64,000 nt of DNA, from assembly GCA_001600175.1 (NCBI GenBank), contig BCJC01000005.1, forward strand, positions 1,840,471 through 1,904,470. The letters are read 5' to 3'. A model generated the notes under the pieces. The model did no database searches. It saw nothing but the letters and a program-made list of their open reading frames with translations, and was not told the origin of the DNA. The translations under genes were made by a program, and so were the position numbers. Of the stretch, positions 36,869 to 46,706 are shown piece by piece; within the stretch, counting starts at the first letter, position 1, and each line of letters starts with the position of its first letter. The stretch comes from Erythrobasidium yunnanense. Taxonomy: Eukaryota; Basidiomycota; Cystobasidiomycetes; Erythrobasidiales; Erythrobasidiaceae.

Positions 36869-38355
36869 TCACAAATGTAGATACTGCCTAAGAACGTTTT
36901 TCGCATGAAAGCGATCGCCAAAAGTGGGTAATAAACGAGGGTACTCTTTGCTGAGATCTACTATTAGCAGCTCCAATGAACGTAAGTCTGGGACTATTGT
37001 CCTAAGCTTGTGCAAGTCGCCGATTCCTGCTTCCTTCAGCAGATCGTTGACGTCCACAGTTCCTGATTCGCTTGTTGCGGTGAAAGGTGGAAAGGGGGAG
37101 GTTGTTGAAGCTAAGCTTTGGGGATGGGACGGGAGCCTAGTTGGAGTGGGCAAACTGGAACGATGTGGCTGACGTATCATCTGATTTTGCGGGTAGTGTG
37201 AGTATGGTACATAAGTACGAGGTGCTTGAGGTGCTCTTTTGAGATGCTGCGGCGATGAGGGTCGTCCAATCACGGAGGCCGGCCTGGAGTTGCCGCCGGA
37301 ATACATCGTCTCGTATGCAGACGAGGCGCGAGAAGGAAGAGATGCTGGAGGTGATGTATATGAACTGCTTCGAGAAGGCTCAGATAGTCGGGAAGGACTG
37401 GCAGTAGGTGTATTTCCGTGGGATGAGGTTCGATCTGAAGGGTTGTTTCGCGAAGACCGTCTCGAAGCATCTACCGCTACTCGACGTAGTGAGCGTGGAA
37501 GTTTTTCGCTGTCATGAACAGGTATTTTCTGTTGGCCCTTTGTTATATCTTCTGAGCTTTCGGCTGGATCGGGTGCCTTGTCTACTAGACATGCGAGTAC
37601 CTTGCTTTCTGGCGACTCTGATAACTTCATCGACTCTCCTTCACCAGTTTCCCCAGGCTCTAGAGAAATCAGGGTTCCTACTTTGCATCGGTCGTTCGAG
37701 TCTTGGGTATCCTTTTCTTGTGTGCATGAAATTTCATCTGCTTCCTTTGCTTCCTCGTCTGCGGTTGAATACGATGAGGATGTGTCTGCGGTTGTTGAAT
37801 CTTGGACAAGTCGACACGCCAATGTCCTCCCATCTGCCTTGATGCCGCTATGACAGAAAGGATCGGCTCGACTGGATACACAGTGGAGTATTGTCGACTC
37901 ACTTCAAGCGCTCTGCAGCATATTCAGCTTCTTCTGCAGAAGCGAAACTCGCTTGCGCTGATACTGTGCGCGCTCGGGCTGGGCCTGGCAGCAGGCGGAC
38001 AGTCAGGGCTTCGCCATATTCTGCCAGTATGATCTGTGATCAAGAGTTAACAGGTTAACACATCAATGCAGCGATTTCATAAAAGCTCTTCAAGACGAAC
38101 CCTTAGATCGATAATAGACACGTCTTTGACGAGGTTTTCGAGCAGGACTGATGAGGGCTGCAGCGCTTCGAGAAAGTTGCTGCTACTTGCAGACGACGAG
38201 GAGGTCGAGGTAGTGAAAGCTGAGCCAGTATTGCTCAAGTCGCGTCGTAGAAGCTCCGAACCATTTGGGTCTTGCTTCGGTTTGTCTTCAGACAGACATG
38301 ATACGAGCTGATGTAGTGACTTGAAGTGATCATCGTCTTCATCGTCCTGCATCAT
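36869..38355 (-). CDS. RRM-module family protein 2
   Basis: Three exons, 38355-38101, 38033-37903 and 37847-36869, giving 454 residues. N-terminal DDDHFKSLHQLVSCLSEDK is shared with member 3. The RRM-like fold is SVLLENLVKDVSIIDLR / IILAEYGEALTVRLL / SAQASFASAEEAEYAAERL / NGIKADGRTLACRL. A long Ser/Pro/Glu-rich linker contains GQQKIPVHDSEKLPRSLRRV and SSAYETMYSGGNS, both found again in member 3. The C-terminal module is LLKEAGIGDLHKLRTIVPD, SLELLIVDLSKEYPRLLP, FHAKNVLRQYLHL. The RNP1 strand lacks the usual aromatic residues. Cytoplasmic or nuclear RNA-binding or protein-interaction role is inference. The gap to member 3 is only 140 bases. Confidence 0.8.
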
Positions 38356-38495
38356 GTCCTTCACATTCTGGGCCGATGTTTATCGATGGAATTAGGCAAA
38401 GGACGAAAGATATCAAAGTAGGTACCGTAAATCTATTGGATGACCAACAACAGCTGTACTTCTTTGCTAGCTCAGCACCCCTTGGGCCAATATGC

Positions 38496-40034
38496 TCATA
38501 GACGTAAATACTGTCTAAGGATGTTCTTCACGTAAAACCGGTCACCGAAAGTGGGTAATAAACGAGGGTATTCTCTGCTTAGGTCTACTATGAGGAGCTC
38601 CAAGGACCGTAAATCTGGAGCGGGCATCCTGAGCTTCGTTAGATTATCGATCCCTGCTTCTTTCAGCAGCTTGTCTACGCTCGCGGCGCGAGGGTCATTC
38701 GATGGCGTAGGGAGTGTGAAAGGATTTGAAAAAGGTATATGAATGTATCCAGACGTTAAATACGGGTTGTATGGCGGATATGCTTGATAGGGTTGATTTG
38801 GCGGATAGAATGGTATTGGCCGATATGGGTTCGGCATAAGGGAAGGTCCGTCAAAATGCGGTACTTGAGGCGTACCATTGATGACAGACGTCGGGCTTGT
38901 AGAGCCGCCTGCGTACATCGTTTCGTATGCCGACCAGGCTTTCGAAGGCATCGGTGCGCCTGCTGGCAGGAAAGGAAGTCTCTGATGAGGACTATGGTGT
39001 TGAGGGACCTCATGTGCGGATATGAACGTGTGCGGCGGCATCTGACGGCCTGGAAAATCAGATAATTGAAGGCTTGTCGTCGCTTCCACCGCGACTCGAC
39101 GCGAAGAGCGTGGCATCCTATCGCTTTCGTGCACGGGTATCTTCTGTTGACCCAAAGTTGCGTCCTTTATTAATCCAGCAGGTTCAGCTTCTGGCTGTAA
39201 TGCCCATTCCACCAATTTGGGCTTCGGAGTATCGGCTACTTCTAGTGACCCTGCTTCTCCACTCCGTTCCTTGTCAGTAGGATCTTGTATCTGCTCCTCA
39301 GCTTTCGGAAGTAGGATTTCTACTTCGACTTTTTCGTCTCGCTCCTGTATGCCTTCCTCTGCCTGCGATCGGCTGACCAGCATAGTCTTTTCTGTTCCAC
39401 CTTGTAACTCTGAGTCCGATGAGGGCTGAGGCAGGCTAGCGAGAGCGTCTGTCAAGCGACACGCCAGAAGCCGCCCATCTGCCTCGACACCGCTGTCAAA
39501 GTTGCGTCAGCTTTGCTTTATCTTGCCATTTGCAGCCTACCAGAACGTACTTTAGAGACTCTGTAGCATACTCTGCTTCTTCCTCGCAAGCAAAGCTTGC
39601 ATAGGCCGAGGCCTTTCCGGCTGATCCTGGCACGAGATAGACATCTAGAACCTCGCCATATTCCTCAAGTATAACCTAGGCTGAGAAGTCTCAGGTTGAC
39701 GCCTTCATGAGCATTGTCGTACGCGCTTGCTTCCACGAACCCGGATATCCAGAATGCATACGTCTTCAATGAAATTCTCCAGCAGGACAAAGGAAGGCAG
39801 AAGCGTCTTGTTGGAGCTACTGTTCTCAGATGAAGATGACAGCGAGGGAGTGAAAGCTAGGCCATTATCGCTCGAGTCGCGTCTCTTCAGATCCGGGCGA
39901 CTTTCGACCGGCTTTGGCTTTTCAGACAGACAGGAGACGAGTTGATGAAGTGACTTGAAGACATCATCGTCTGCATCGTCCTTCATGTTTGTTGCATTGT
40001 TGTTTCGGGAGGCATCGAGTCGGTCCGAAGTCAT
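38496..40034 (-). CDS. RRM-module family protein 3
   Basis: Three exons, 40034-39741, 39675-39551 and 39492-38496, giving 471 residues. It is the closest relative of member 2, with the same exon structure and phases: DDDVFKSLHQLVSCLSEK, then FVLLENFIEDVCILDIR / VILEEYGEVLDVYLV / SAYASFACEEEAEYATESL / NGVEADGRLLACRL, then linker motifs GQQKIPVHESDRMPRSSRRV and WSAYETMYAGGSTS, a Pro/Tyr-rich stretch (PPNQPYQAYPPYNPYL), and the module LLKEAGIDNLTKLRMPAPD, SLELLIVDLSREYPRLLP, FYVKNILRQYLRL. The module is far better conserved than the linker, which suggests it is the working part. The promoter must fit in about 140 bases unless it overlaps member 4. Confidence 0.8.
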
Positions 40035-40178
40035 CGAAAGGGTCAAATTGCAGCAACAACGAGTGTCTCGCGATGAGATAGGGATATGTGAACTATATAC
40101 GGTAATAAACGAGAGGTATAGATGTAGCTGCTAAAGCTTGCTAGAATAGGTTTGATAGGGAGAAACGAATTTGCAATT

Positions 40179-41577
40179 TCAGTCTAGACCGAGGACCTGA
40201 CCCAGCTTGACTTTCAGCCCAAACTTGAGCTTGAAGCTCTTTAGATCCTCCGGATATTCTTTGGCCAGATCATCTACGAATTTATCCTTCATCTTCTCGT
40301 TCACGAGCAATTCTTGCAGGTCACCCAAACTGCATATGTCTGCTTTTTCTAGAAGTGCTTGATAGGCACTGAGTTCTGGTGGAAAGTTACTTCTGCCACT
40401 GACTGGTGAGAAGGGCGAAGCCTGAGGATTGTAGCCATTGAATCCAGTATAGGGGACCATAGTAGTCGGGAATGATGCAGGATGACCATAGCCGGAGTCA
40501 TTCGGACGGAATGGCATACTTCCAGCATTTGGAAAGGAGAGAGGCTGAGTATATGTAGAGGACGGCTGATAGGTCTGGTTTCTAGGCTGGGAAGGCGGAC
40601 TCTTCTTTGTTGAAACGAAGGTGGGAGCAGTGGCCTTCATGAGAGTAGGGGAGGTATTGGGTTTCACACCGAGCGTGCTTGGATCTAGCTTCTTGACGGC
40701 CGCTTCAGTGGGCGGTTTGATAGCTGGAGCAACCGGTACCGCAGTCTGCGGTTTCTTGATTGTCAAAGGCTCCTTGGGACGAGATACATTGCTGCTTGTA
40801 TCGCTGCCACTCTTGCTCAATCCTGTATAGCAATGTTTAGCTGTTGAAGTTGGGAAGAAGAGCTTGACTCACCGTCAATGCCATCCAGCACAGCGGATAC
40901 AAAACCTTCCAGATCTTGATCTTTGGTGTTCGTGAACCATCCATTCTGCTCCACAACTTTTGCAGGCTTGACAGGCGGCTTCGATACCTCGCTGAATCTG
41001 TTATTCGAGCCAACAACGGACGAAAGGGCCGTATCGGCTACTGATGAAGGAGTAGGAGATGACGAAGCTGCACGAGGAGCAAAAGCTGGTGCATGTGCTT
41101 GCAGAGTCGATGAAGGAGGAGAAGGCTGTTCTTTCGGGATTTCCTGGCTTTCAGGCTCCAATGTAGATTTGACTTCGCCTTCTTTGGCTTCGCTAGCGTT
41201 GTCTTGGATACTGTCTGCGCTGAGATCGGGCTCTGAAGGACTGTTGAGAGGGCTACCCCTATGCTCGGTTATTCCATCCTTCTCGAGCATAACAGACAGG
41301 ACCTTGCCGTCTGCTCTGGCGCCGCTACATACACCTTATTCAGCATAGACACTTGCCATAAAAGTTGTCAACTTTACTCTACTGATTCAACAGCATCATT
41401 CGCTCCATCTTCGTTGTCATAAATAATTCGCGCCGCACATGAGTCCGAATTTCGGCTCTTGGTGATCTCGCAGCTTAGGATCTTGCCATAGTCCTCAAAT
41501 ACTAGCTCTACGTCTTCTGATGTGGTCCCAGAAGCCAGATTATCGACCAGGATCGCGACGCCTTGCGCGAAGCTCAT
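40179..41577 (-). CDS. RRM-module family protein 4
   Basis: Three exons, 41577-41378, 41324-40873 and 40822-40179, giving 431 residues. The RRM-like fold is AILVDNLASGTTSEDVELVF / EDYGKILSCEITKSR / SCAARIIYDNEDGANDAVES / VDGARADGKVLSVML. The phase-2 intron after ESV-GA lies exactly where members 1-3 have theirs, but the first RRM intron of the others is absent. A Ser/Pro/Thr/Gln-rich linker of about 240 residues leads to the module LLEKADICSLGDLQELLVN, MKDKFVDDLAKEYPEDLKS, LKFGLKVKLGQVLGLD. It is the most diverged of the four in sequence yet keeps the full layout. An alternative longer start exists upstream in frame. Function unknown. Confidence 0.78.
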
Positions 41578-41948
41578 TCTGATGCAGCTCGATGCGCTGC
41601 CGGACGCAGAGAACAGAGAAGGTGTACGAGCCCAGATCAATGAGATCAGTTATTGAGATTAGCTGAAGATGAGATAATCTTGTCAAAGTCCGGGGTCAGG
41701 TCAGGGGAAAGCAGAAAGCATTGCATATTCTCAGAAAGCATTGCATCTACATTTTGAAGAGGACATCTAGTTCATACACCTGTATCTAAGACAACGAGGA
41801 CGAATGTGTCGTAAAGTGAAAAGAAGGGTGCTTTTGCTGAAAGAAGGGACCTTGCGGACCTTGATCGTATAGAAAGTACAGAGGATAGTGGAAGCGGGAG
41901 AACGACTTTTGCTGAGTATATAGTAGTTTTGCTCTTCATGAAGTTGGT
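41578..41948. other. Intergenic region
   Basis: About 371 bases with the promoter of RRM-module gene 4 and the OLE1 3' end. A 17-base direct repeat (CAGAAAGCATTGCAT-like) occurs at about 41710-41746. No gene recognised. Confidence 0.35.
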
Positions 41949-43804
41949 TTAAGCCGCGATGGTAAGGGGTGCAGGAAGAGATCTTTCTGTTCTTTGCTTC
42001 CTCTGCTTGTCCGTCTTGCTCAGTTCTTTCACAGCTTGTTGGCGTAGACTTGGTCCGTCAAACACTTGAATACCAGCCATGGGCTTGTTCTTCATCGCTT
42101 CTACCTCGTAGCCGCCGTCGATGCATCCGACTCGGAGCATGCTCAACAAGTTGCCGGCTGCGTTCGAGTGGTCATATACACCACCGTAGAAGGCTGTCGT
42201 TGCGTCCTTTCCTAGCTTTCCTCTCAACAATGCCCTTCCTCCGGGGTGCTCATCCATGAAAGTGGTCATATCGATGATATATCCACCAACGACGCAAAGA
42301 GAGCGTCCAGACGTCTTATGTTGCTCTTGGAACTGCTCCCACGTTAATATGGGTAGATCGTTTGTGTCTTTCGGCCAAGCGATAGCTGCGCCTCTTCTTT
42401 CGAGTTTCTTGAGCTCCATGTTGTACATTCCTTTGCGGACTTCGTTATCGGGGAATGTCTTGAGGTTGTGTGCTAGTCCGAGCTTGTATGCGACCCAGAT
42501 GAACCATTCTGCGAGGCGGAAAAAGCGAAAAAGTCAGCCAACAAAGTCGTAGCCGACTGAAGTGAAGTGAAACATACTTGTAGGATCGTACTGATACCAG
42601 CGAATCGCATTTCTGAAATCCTGAGGGAACTGATGATGGAAGTTGTGGTATCCTTCTCCTACTGTAACTAGTGCCGTGATGAAGTGATCTCTCGGTGTAT
42701 GTTTGTCATCAAACGGCGCATCTCCCAACCAGTGTGCCAATGAATTGACACAGAACGTCGAATGATGTACGAAAAGCAGTCTCGCAGCTCCTGCAAAGAA
42801 GAACCCTCCTCTCCAATCGCCCCATCCTAGACCTGCGACGAGGGTAGGGAAGAGGAAGCCCATTCCGAAAATAAGAGGGATGTAGTAGCGATGTTGCCAG
42901 CGTACGACACTGTTTTGCGTAAGATCGGAGACGTCCGCTGCGCCCGGCTGGCGGCGGCCTTTGAAGATCATCCACCCTGCATGCGACCACCAGAAACCCT
43001 TGTGGGCAGAGTAGGGGTCCAGATCAGTGTCGGTGTATCGGTGGTGCTGGAGATCAACATGTCAGTGTGATACAGAGCTTGATGAAGGACGAAGACGCAC
43101 TGCTCGATGTCCGCGAGACCACCATCTTATAGATCCTTCAACAGCGCCAGATCCGCCAAACATGAGCAAGAACTGCAGAGGCTTGCTTGCGCTGTATGCT
43201 CTGTGCGCCCATAGTCGATGGTATCCGGCTGTACTCAACGAAATTCAGTATGCGTCGCCACTATGCGAGATAGGGGGACCACGAGAAGAACTCACCTGTG
43301 ATGCCGAGACCTGTGTAGAAGTAGTATAGGACTGCCCATAGAGCTGTCTGCCATCGTAGCTTTGTAGTCGCTGCTCCGTAGCTCCGAACGATCGACTCGT
43401 CAGGCTTGGGCGAAAAGACTAAAGAAAGACAGCGCGCGCTCACCAGGCAAGGACAGGAACGAGAGTGAGGGCGAAGAAGGATACCCAGTTGATATTCTTG
43501 TGTACGTTCTTCCATGTGATAGGAGGGAGAGGCTTCTCCTTTGCGAGCGTCCTGCGCACGTAGTTGTAGTCTGGCGGACATCTCGAGGTCAGCTTCTGCC
43601 TTGAAGATAGAAAGTGTAATGCTACACACCCTCATCTGCATGTCTTGCTCCCTTTGCTGCAAACCCCTTGGCTGATGCTGCTGCAGGGCCATCATCTACG
43701 CTTGTGCTCTCATTCTCGCTCCATCTGCCAGTTTCTCCGACTGCATAGTCCTCCGTCTCTGAAGGGTAGTTCATCGACTGAAGGTAGCGACGATTGTGAG
43801 CCAT
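41949..43804 (-). CDS. OLE1: Acyl-CoA delta-9 desaturase with cytochrome b5 domain
   Basis: Six exons: 43804-43630, 43570-43444, 43381-43296, 43228-43101, 43046-42578 and 42508-41949, giving 514 residues. The three iron-binding His boxes are present: HRLWAH, HRAHH (created by splicing) and HNFHH. Other landmarks are [36 protein letters not shown] and [16 protein letters not shown]. The C-terminal cytochrome b5 domain has [20 protein letters not shown], the haem-ligand motif DEHPGG and the second ligand region VYDHSNAA. The enzyme inserts the delta-9 double bond into palmitoyl- and stearoyl-CoA at the endoplasmic reticulum. Domain order matches fungal Ole1. It is essential in yeast without unsaturated fatty acids. 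Confidence 0.95.
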
Positions 43805-44134
43805 CGTGTAGTAACACTTGCTTGAATGGTCAGAAAGAAAAGAGCAATGTTCGAAAGATCTATGCAAAGTAGCCAGGCCCCGTTCGCCACTCAAGTCTCC
43901 GGCTCATCTTCTTCGAAGCTCAACAAAATCTGCAAGGTTCCGGGCCTCAGCAGAAACCGGTCGCAGCGAGGGAAGAGCAACGAATAATGACGATCGCACG
44001 ATGCAATACGCACACACTCCGATGAGGACGTGGACTTCGAGAATCAAGCAACTTCTTTACGCGTCGACTACTCGCGGCAGAAGAGTTACATCTATATTAT
44101 GCTATCTAAACACTGATGACTATCCTTGCGTCTC
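43805..44134. other. Intergenic region
   Basis: About 330 bases with the OLE1 promoter and the GNAT 3' end. Nothing else recognised. Confidence 0.35.
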
Positions 44135-44783
44135 TCATCTTTCCTGTTCTCGCTCATACGCTATGGCCAACCCATCCTTCTCAAGGACGAAGATCGGTAG
44201 TCCCATCATTTTCGCTCTACTCGCTTCACCTACTACCCTGAAACCCAGCTTCTGTACATACCAATCCTTCCTATCGCCCGTATGAAGCAGGAATCTCCAC
44301 TTATCGCGCCCATCTGCCTCTAGCACGTACTTTAAGAAAGCGACGCCCAGACCGTTACCTTGATACTCCGGAAGAATGTAAACATCTGCTAAGATGTTCG
44401 TGTCGCCGTCTCCGATGATGCGCGACATTCCAACCATCTTGTCTTCTCCCGAATTTAACTTGACGAAAAGACCGAAAATCATGTAGGCGCAATCGAGCTG
44501 CCTATATCATCATATAAGCTTCGTCCACGACCTCTCACAGTAACTTGACTGTCAATCCGAACCTTTCAAAATCCGCAAGCTTCCGATGCCGACCCTGCAC
44601 ATACGACCCGAAGATCATTTAACCCAATCATTCAAATTGAATACAAAGAAGACTTACCCAATATGCCTCCGTGGAGAGATACTTCCATGCAGCAGCGACA
44701 TCGAAGGCCTCTCTTCGCGTATCGACGAAGAAGCGCTGGTGGGGAGCGTCTAGAGGGACAGCAGGTGTTGCTACGCTGCACAT
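44135..44783 (-). CDS. GNAT family N-acetyltransferase
   Basis: Three exons, 44783-44658, 44594-44539 and 44501-44135, giving 182 residues. Exon 1 encodes RRFFVDTRREAF-like N-terminal sequence ending EAYW. The acetyl-CoA-binding core is ADVYILPEYQGNGLGVAFLK, whose QGNGLG is the R/Q-x-x-G-x-G/A loop of the family, followed by RFLLHTGDRKDWYVQKLGF. This small single-domain layout resembles fungal acetyltransferases of unknown acceptor. The second splice at 44538-44502 (acceptor TATAG) restores LLQLDCAYMIFGLFV; the neighbouring CAG would give a stop. Substrate not predictable. Confidence 0.85.
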
Positions 44784-45326
44784 CGAGATGATGGTGTATG
44801 TTGGTCAAGTTGAATCAACGAAGTGGTTGTCGAGAAGCAAGAACGTCAACAAGCTTCTTCTCTGCGAGTCAAGCTTTGATTAGGTAAGCAAGATGATCGT
44901 ATAGGAGGCATAGGCTAAGGGCTGAGACATGTCGTTTCTATAGCTGCGGTAAATAGTACATAAGATCACTATATCGTACTTGATGAGAGGCACTGCAATG
45001 CAAGCGTCGACAATGTCAAAGCACTGGCGCTCGCCCAGCTCCTGCAAACACTTGACTCTGAAATCTGACAGGACACACTATACCGAATGTACGCAATCCA
45101 CACTCCCACTAGTATGCACAGACTAGTACTCGCGTGGTCTGCGTAGCCTTCAGCACCGCGACACAGCTTCTCTTGACAGGGTACTTTACACGTGAGCGCT
45201 CTATTCTTGGTATCTCCGCATACCGTACCTGCACGAAGCGACATCAAAACAAGCAAGCAAGCCAGAGACTCTTTCCTTCTCTCTTTCCTTTCTTTCATCA
45301 TTCCTAACTCTCCCATCCAATCAATC
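44784..45326. promoter_or_regulatory. Divergent intergenic region
   Basis: About 543 bases between the GNAT start (minus) and the first small secreted protein (plus); two promoters. A CT-rich tract lies just upstream of the plus-strand start, as in many fungal leaders. Confidence 0.4.
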
Positions 45327-46150
45327 ATGAAGCTCACTGCTGCCCTCTTCACTGCTCTTTCCGCTGCCTCCTTCATCAAAGCAGCTCCTGTTACAGAGTC
45401 TGCCCTTCAAGAACGCTCTTACACTCGTCACAGCGTTACGTACGCTTCCTGCTCTCCTACTTTGGCGACCCTCGCTGAGATAAAGCCTCAGATACGATGA
45501 CACCCCATCAGAGCTCGTCAGCTATAGTGGATCTTGGACACACCTGACTAATCAGGGTTACAAGCTTCAGCACAAGACGGAGTCTTACACACTACAGGCC
45601 AATGCGTAAGCAGCACGGCCTTTCCTCAACCTCGTTTCTCCCCGCCGAAGTTTCGCGTTTTGCATCATAGCGAAGTCGTCATTGCCGTAGCTGGCGATGA
45701 GAACACTATACCTCGCTCAGTGACTGTCTACTCCACGAAGAAGGGTACGCTTTCGTATCTTTTCACTTCGCAAGGAGGGAAGCTGACATTTGGCTGTCCA
45801 AAGGTGATCGAGGCAAATTCAACGTATACTGCGGCATTTCTCTGTAGGCAGCTTATTCCTCGTCATCTTCAGAGGCCCGACTGACCAGTCTCTTGTAGTG
45901 TCGGGACAGGCAATGAGTATTCGGCTGGAAAAGAGACCAATACTGGCGTGGTGTTCAGCAGCGAGATGTAGGCATCCCTCCTCCCGCGGACCGTGATAGA
46001 TGCTGACGAAGACTTTTACGCTTCCGCAGTACGAAGTGCGATAAACCGAAGGGTATTCCGGGCCCACCTTACATCGTCCTCAAGAACGATAAAGGCGCAC
46101 ACGCTTTTGCTTGGGATGCTATTGCGATTGATTACGATACACTCAATTGA
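45327..46150 (+). CDS. Small secreted protein, paralog 1
   Basis: Five exons: 45327-45439, 45492-45605, 45671-45843, 45910-45967 and 46030-46150, giving 192 residues. Signal peptide MKLTAALFTALSAASFIKA, a short propeptide (APVTESALQER) and a mature part with YSGSWTHLTNQGYKL, VTVYSTKKG, TFGCPKV, NEYSAGKETNTGVVFSSEI, KCDKPKGIPGPPYIVLKND and AFAWDAIAIDYD. The order YxGxWxHLTNQG / xSTKK / C / NEY..ET..xVF / C..P.G.PYIVxKND.GA / D.I.I.Y is shared with the paralogs at 49276 and 50728. This one is the most diverged. Two Cys probably pair. The third intron's acceptor (45909) is chosen from frame. The family is unknown to me; a beta-sandwich surface or lectin-like protein would be a guess. Confidence 0.7.
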
Positions 46151-46706
46151 AACGCGCTTCCGCGCCAACGAGCTCTTGTATTTATACATCAATTGGCCGT
46201 GTAGTACGAAAGACAACAAATCCAAAGGGTCATCTGTCTGCGATATCGGTCATTCTGCAAGCGACGTGGATAACCATCGCGAAACTTGTCTTTTATCGAG
46301 CATCTCTAGACGGTCCATACATTGGACCTAGCTTTCTCGAAATTCTCCCACTTTCCGGTCAAGTAGCTTTTGCCCTTCCTGCAGAGCAAGCAGGATGTCC
46401 TCATCGCATCGCAGAGCTTCTTCTCTTGCATCAGAAGTAGCAGAAGTCTAGGAAGACCGTGTAGAGCCAGCAGAAGATGAAGGTACAGAACTCGGTGCCG
46501 GAGCCCGGTGCCAGTCTATCCGAGGTAGCAGCAGAAGCGCCAGCCAGAGGTTCATGGAAGATGCTGGTTCAGTGGACATTGGAAGATTATTGCAGTAGCC
46601 GTGACGCGCGTCTGGAAAAAGTATGATGCAAAGGCAGCTTGCGCCTCGCAGGTTCGTCCCGTGCCGAAAAATAGTCGAGTACCGACTCCCCGTACATCCG
46701 CGACAA
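46151..46706. other. Intergenic region upstream of HOS3
   Basis: About 556 bases. A frame is open from an ATG at 46474 to about 46620, and the HOS3 frame itself is open from 46623, so extra 5' coding exons of HOS3 may lie here. Confidence 0.35.

Noticed and set aside
46474-46620. Extra 5' HOS3 exon starting MKVQNSVPEPG
   Set aside because: The frame is open and a GTATGA..CGCAG intron of 31 bases follows, but the joined frame does not enter the deacetylase frame, so I left it out.
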